Below, one piece after another: positions 6,936 through 7,107 of a stretch of 7,107 nt of DNA. This DNA is from CAYNHT01 sp964397485 (GTDB lineage Bacteria; Bacillota_I; Bacilli_A; RF39; UBA660), in contig CAYNHT010000009.1 of the NCBI GenBank assembly GCA_964397485.1, forward strand, positions 1-7,107, given 5' to 3'. The notes beneath the pieces were generated by a model. It saw nothing but the letters and a program-made list of their open reading frames with translations, did not search any database and was not told where the DNA came from. How positions within the stretch are numbered: position 1 is the stretch's first letter; each line of letters begins with the position of its first letter. The translations under genes were made by a program, and so were the position numbers.

Positions 6936-6957
6936 CATGGTGACTTTTCACACCATG
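6936..6957. repeat. Inverted repeat upstream of the NTF2-like gene
   Basis: CATGGTG (6936-6942) and CACCATG (6951-6957) form a perfect 7-bp dyad around an 8-base centre, 42 bases upstream of the chosen start. No T-run follows on either strand, so it is not a standard terminator. It could be an operator or a leader hairpin, but I see no convincing promoter to relate it to. Confidence 0.5.
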
Positions 6958-7018
6958 GTAAACAAAATGTCCCCTTACTCTACATGGCTTAAGATGCTGA
7001 AATTAAAGGCATAACGAG

Positions 7019-7045
7019 ATTTTGCGTACCACGTATACGCAAAAT
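7019..7045. repeat. 27-bp interrupted palindrome between two genes
   Basis: ATTTTGCGTA (7019-7028) and TACGCAAAAT (7036-7045) are perfect 10-bp inverted arms around a 7-base centre, CCACGTA. It lies 21 bases after the stop of the gene at the right edge. On neither strand is the stem followed by a T-run, although the arms end in four A or T. It may act as a weak terminator, an mRNA 3'-end stabilising hairpin, or a protein-binding or mobile-repeat palindrome. Confidence 0.6.
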
Positions 7046-7065
7046 TATCAGTGGCTACGTTACTC

Positions 7066-7107
7066 TCACTTATCAACCCTTGACATCGATACCACTGTCT
7101 CAACATG
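7066..7107 (-). CDS. C-terminal end of a probable RlmD/RumA-type RNA uracil methyltransferase (5' part outside window)
   Basis: Only 13 codons and a TGA stop are visible, reading HVETVVSMSRVDK. The start of this peptide matches the C-terminal HVE-x-V-x-L-(L/M)-S signature that closes TrmA/RlmD-family 23S rRNA (uracil-C5) methyltransferases, which modify uracil in rRNA using S-adenosylmethionine. The Ser in place of the usual Leu after VV is unusual. The rest of the gene lies to the right of the window, so it cannot be said whether it is an intact methyltransferase gene or only a 3' fragment. Confidence 0.5.
   Translation of the reverse strand, partial: HVETVVSMSRVDK

Noticed and set aside
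6895..6951. N-terminal extension of the NTF2-like gene from an ATG at 6951
   Set aside because: The extra 19 codons would be encoded by the dyad and the strong AGAGGAGG site, which instead points to the start at 6894.
1..7107. CRISPR array, insertion sequence or defence system
   Set aside because: There are no regularly spaced direct repeats, no transposase or integrase motif, and no recognisable defence gene in any frame.

Overview
The window looks like chromosomal DNA from a low-GC, endospore-forming Firmicute, probably a clostridium-type anaerobe. The A+T-rich composition, the strong GGAGG-type ribosome binding sites and a complete gerA-type spore germinant-receptor operon point that way. 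The species cannot be told from the sequence. Every gene I can support lies on the minus strand, so transcription runs from right to left in these coordinates.

From right to left: (1) 7107-7066 holds only the last 13 codons of a gene whose ending resembles the C-terminus of RlmD/RumA-type 23S rRNA uracil methyltransferases. (2) 6894-6526 is a small NTF2/SnoaL-like protein. It sits in a clearly more GC-rich patch (about 47% in sampled lines, against 22-25% in the germination and glycosylase genes), with two inverted repeats upstream. (3) 6443-6024 is a short uracil-DNA-glycosylase-superfamily-like protein followed by an intrinsic terminator. (4) 5905-2207 is a tricistronic germinant-receptor operon in the order B-C-A: a GerB-type permease, a GerC-type protein and a GerA-type subunit. 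It is preceded by a possible sigma-G promoter and followed by a strong A/T-rich hairpin terminator. (5) 2014-1 is the 5' part of a very large surface-protein gene that runs off the left edge.

The three ger products should form one receptor in the inner spore membrane that senses a small-molecule germinant. The GerC-type subunit has no lipobox cysteine where the family normally has one, so its lipid anchoring is in doubt. The left-edge gene is the most unusual item. It starts with a textbook type IV prepilin signal (cleavage G7/F8, Glu at mature position 5) but continues into tandem Ig-like domains, a chitobiase-C-terminal-like module and GLUG-type repeats. This is a pilin-adhesin chimera of at least 671 residues, perhaps a pilus-tip adhesin. 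No other pilus gene lies in the window.
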